From: Bacteroidota bacterium
Lineage (GTDB): Bacteria; Bacteroidota; Bacteroidia; Chitinophagales; Chitinophagaceae
NCBI GenBank assembly: GCA_023436685.1
Contig: JAEZIL010000036.1
Span: 1-5,814 of the forward strand
Direction of reading: 5' to 3'
Length of the DNA: 5,814 bases
Positions 5,522 to 5,814 of the stretch are shown one piece after another; positions within the stretch are counted from its first letter, which is position 1; each line of letters starts with the position of its first letter. The notes below the pieces were generated by a model. That model saw nothing but the letters and a program-made list of their open reading frames with translations, made no database searches and was not told the DNA's origin. The position numbers were made by a program, and so were the translations under genes.

Positions 5522-5814
5522 TATAGAACTTCAATTTGATTCTTAAATAAATCTTCAAATTCATCGCGTTTGCGAATAAGGTGTGCTTTCCCTTCCACAA
5601 CTAAAACTTCTGCCGGTTTTAAGCGGGAATTGAAATTGCTGCTCATTTCAAAACCATAAGCTCCTGCATTGTGAAATACCAACAGGTCACCTTCACGCAC
5701 TTCATTCAATACACGGTCCCAGGCAAACGTATCTGTTTCACAAATGTTACCTACTACGGTATAGATACGTTCAGCACCGCCGGGGTTAGTTATATTGCTG
5801 ATGCGGTGATAAGC
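5521..5814 (-). CDS. lysA: Diaminopimelate decarboxylase, C-terminal part (5' end outside window)
   Basis: LysA is a cytoplasmic pyridoxal-phosphate enzyme that decarboxylates meso-diaminopimelate to L-lysine, the last step of lysine synthesis. The frame is open to the window edge, so only the last 97 residues of about 380-420 are seen. They belong to the C-terminal beta-barrel domain of fold-type III decarboxylases. Fragment residues 21-30 read V-G-N-I-C-E-T-D-T-F, where C25-E26 is the conserved Cys-Glu pair that completes the active site of the partner subunit. N49-A-G-A-Y-G54 contains the conserved Tyr near the cofactor, and M57-S-S-N-F-N is also typical. R65-x-x-P-A-E-V and H78-L-I-R-K-R follow as in the family. 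The C-terminus is complete. Related arginine or ornithine decarboxylases share the fold, but the ICETDTF and GAYGFEMSS segments favour LysA. It converges on the unknown gene and shares its terminator. Confidence 0.95.
   Translation of the reverse strand, partial: AYHRISNITNPGGAERIYTVVGNICETDTFAWDRVLNEVREGDLLVFHNAGAYGFEMSSNFNSRLKPAEVLVVEGKAHLIRKRDEFEDLFKNQIEVL

Overview
The window looks like chromosomal DNA of a Bacteroidota bacterium. The evidence is a PorT-type outer-membrane barrel protein, low-to-moderate GC, almost no Shine-Dalgarno sequences, and promoter candidates of the Bacteroidota TTG / TAnnTTTG type in front of two genes. Protein style suggests the Chitinophagales or Sphingobacteriales, but this cannot be fixed to a genus from the sequence alone. 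I see no tRNA or rRNA gene, insertion sequence, phage gene or CRISPR array.

Layout. On the + strand, positions 2-790 hold the C-terminal 262 residues of cobalamin-dependent methionine synthase (metH), including the S-adenosylmethionine-binding reactivation domain. Its stop codon overlaps the start of a PAP2-like membrane protein (790-1473). After a weak hairpin comes a Bcr/CflA-type MFS drug exporter (1584-2801), whose last codons lie inside a strong terminator hairpin. A 331-base stretch (2802-3132) has no convincing gene but contains a structured dyad. On the - strand follow a 45-residue membrane peptide (3133-3270) and a PorT-like protein (3364-4071). A further - strand gene encodes a LOG-family phosphoribohydrolase (4319-4900) with a textbook terminator. 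A 94-base divergent intergenic region separates it from a + strand gene of unknown function (4995-5483). A bidirectional terminator then separates that gene from the C-terminal 97 residues of diaminopimelate decarboxylase (lysA, - strand, 5521 to beyond the window end).

The genes do not form one pathway. metH (methionine synthesis and recycling) and lysA (last step of lysine synthesis) are core amino-acid genes. The PorT-like protein points to type IX secretion or gliding. The exporter and LOG enzyme are common accessory housekeeping genes. Most units appear to be single genes with their own terminators; only metH and the PAP2-like gene look co-translated.

No clearly new system is evident. 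The least explained items are the inverted 10-bp repeat upstream of the PorT-like gene, the structured dyad at 2901-2970, the 45-residue membrane peptide and the 162-residue unknown protein.
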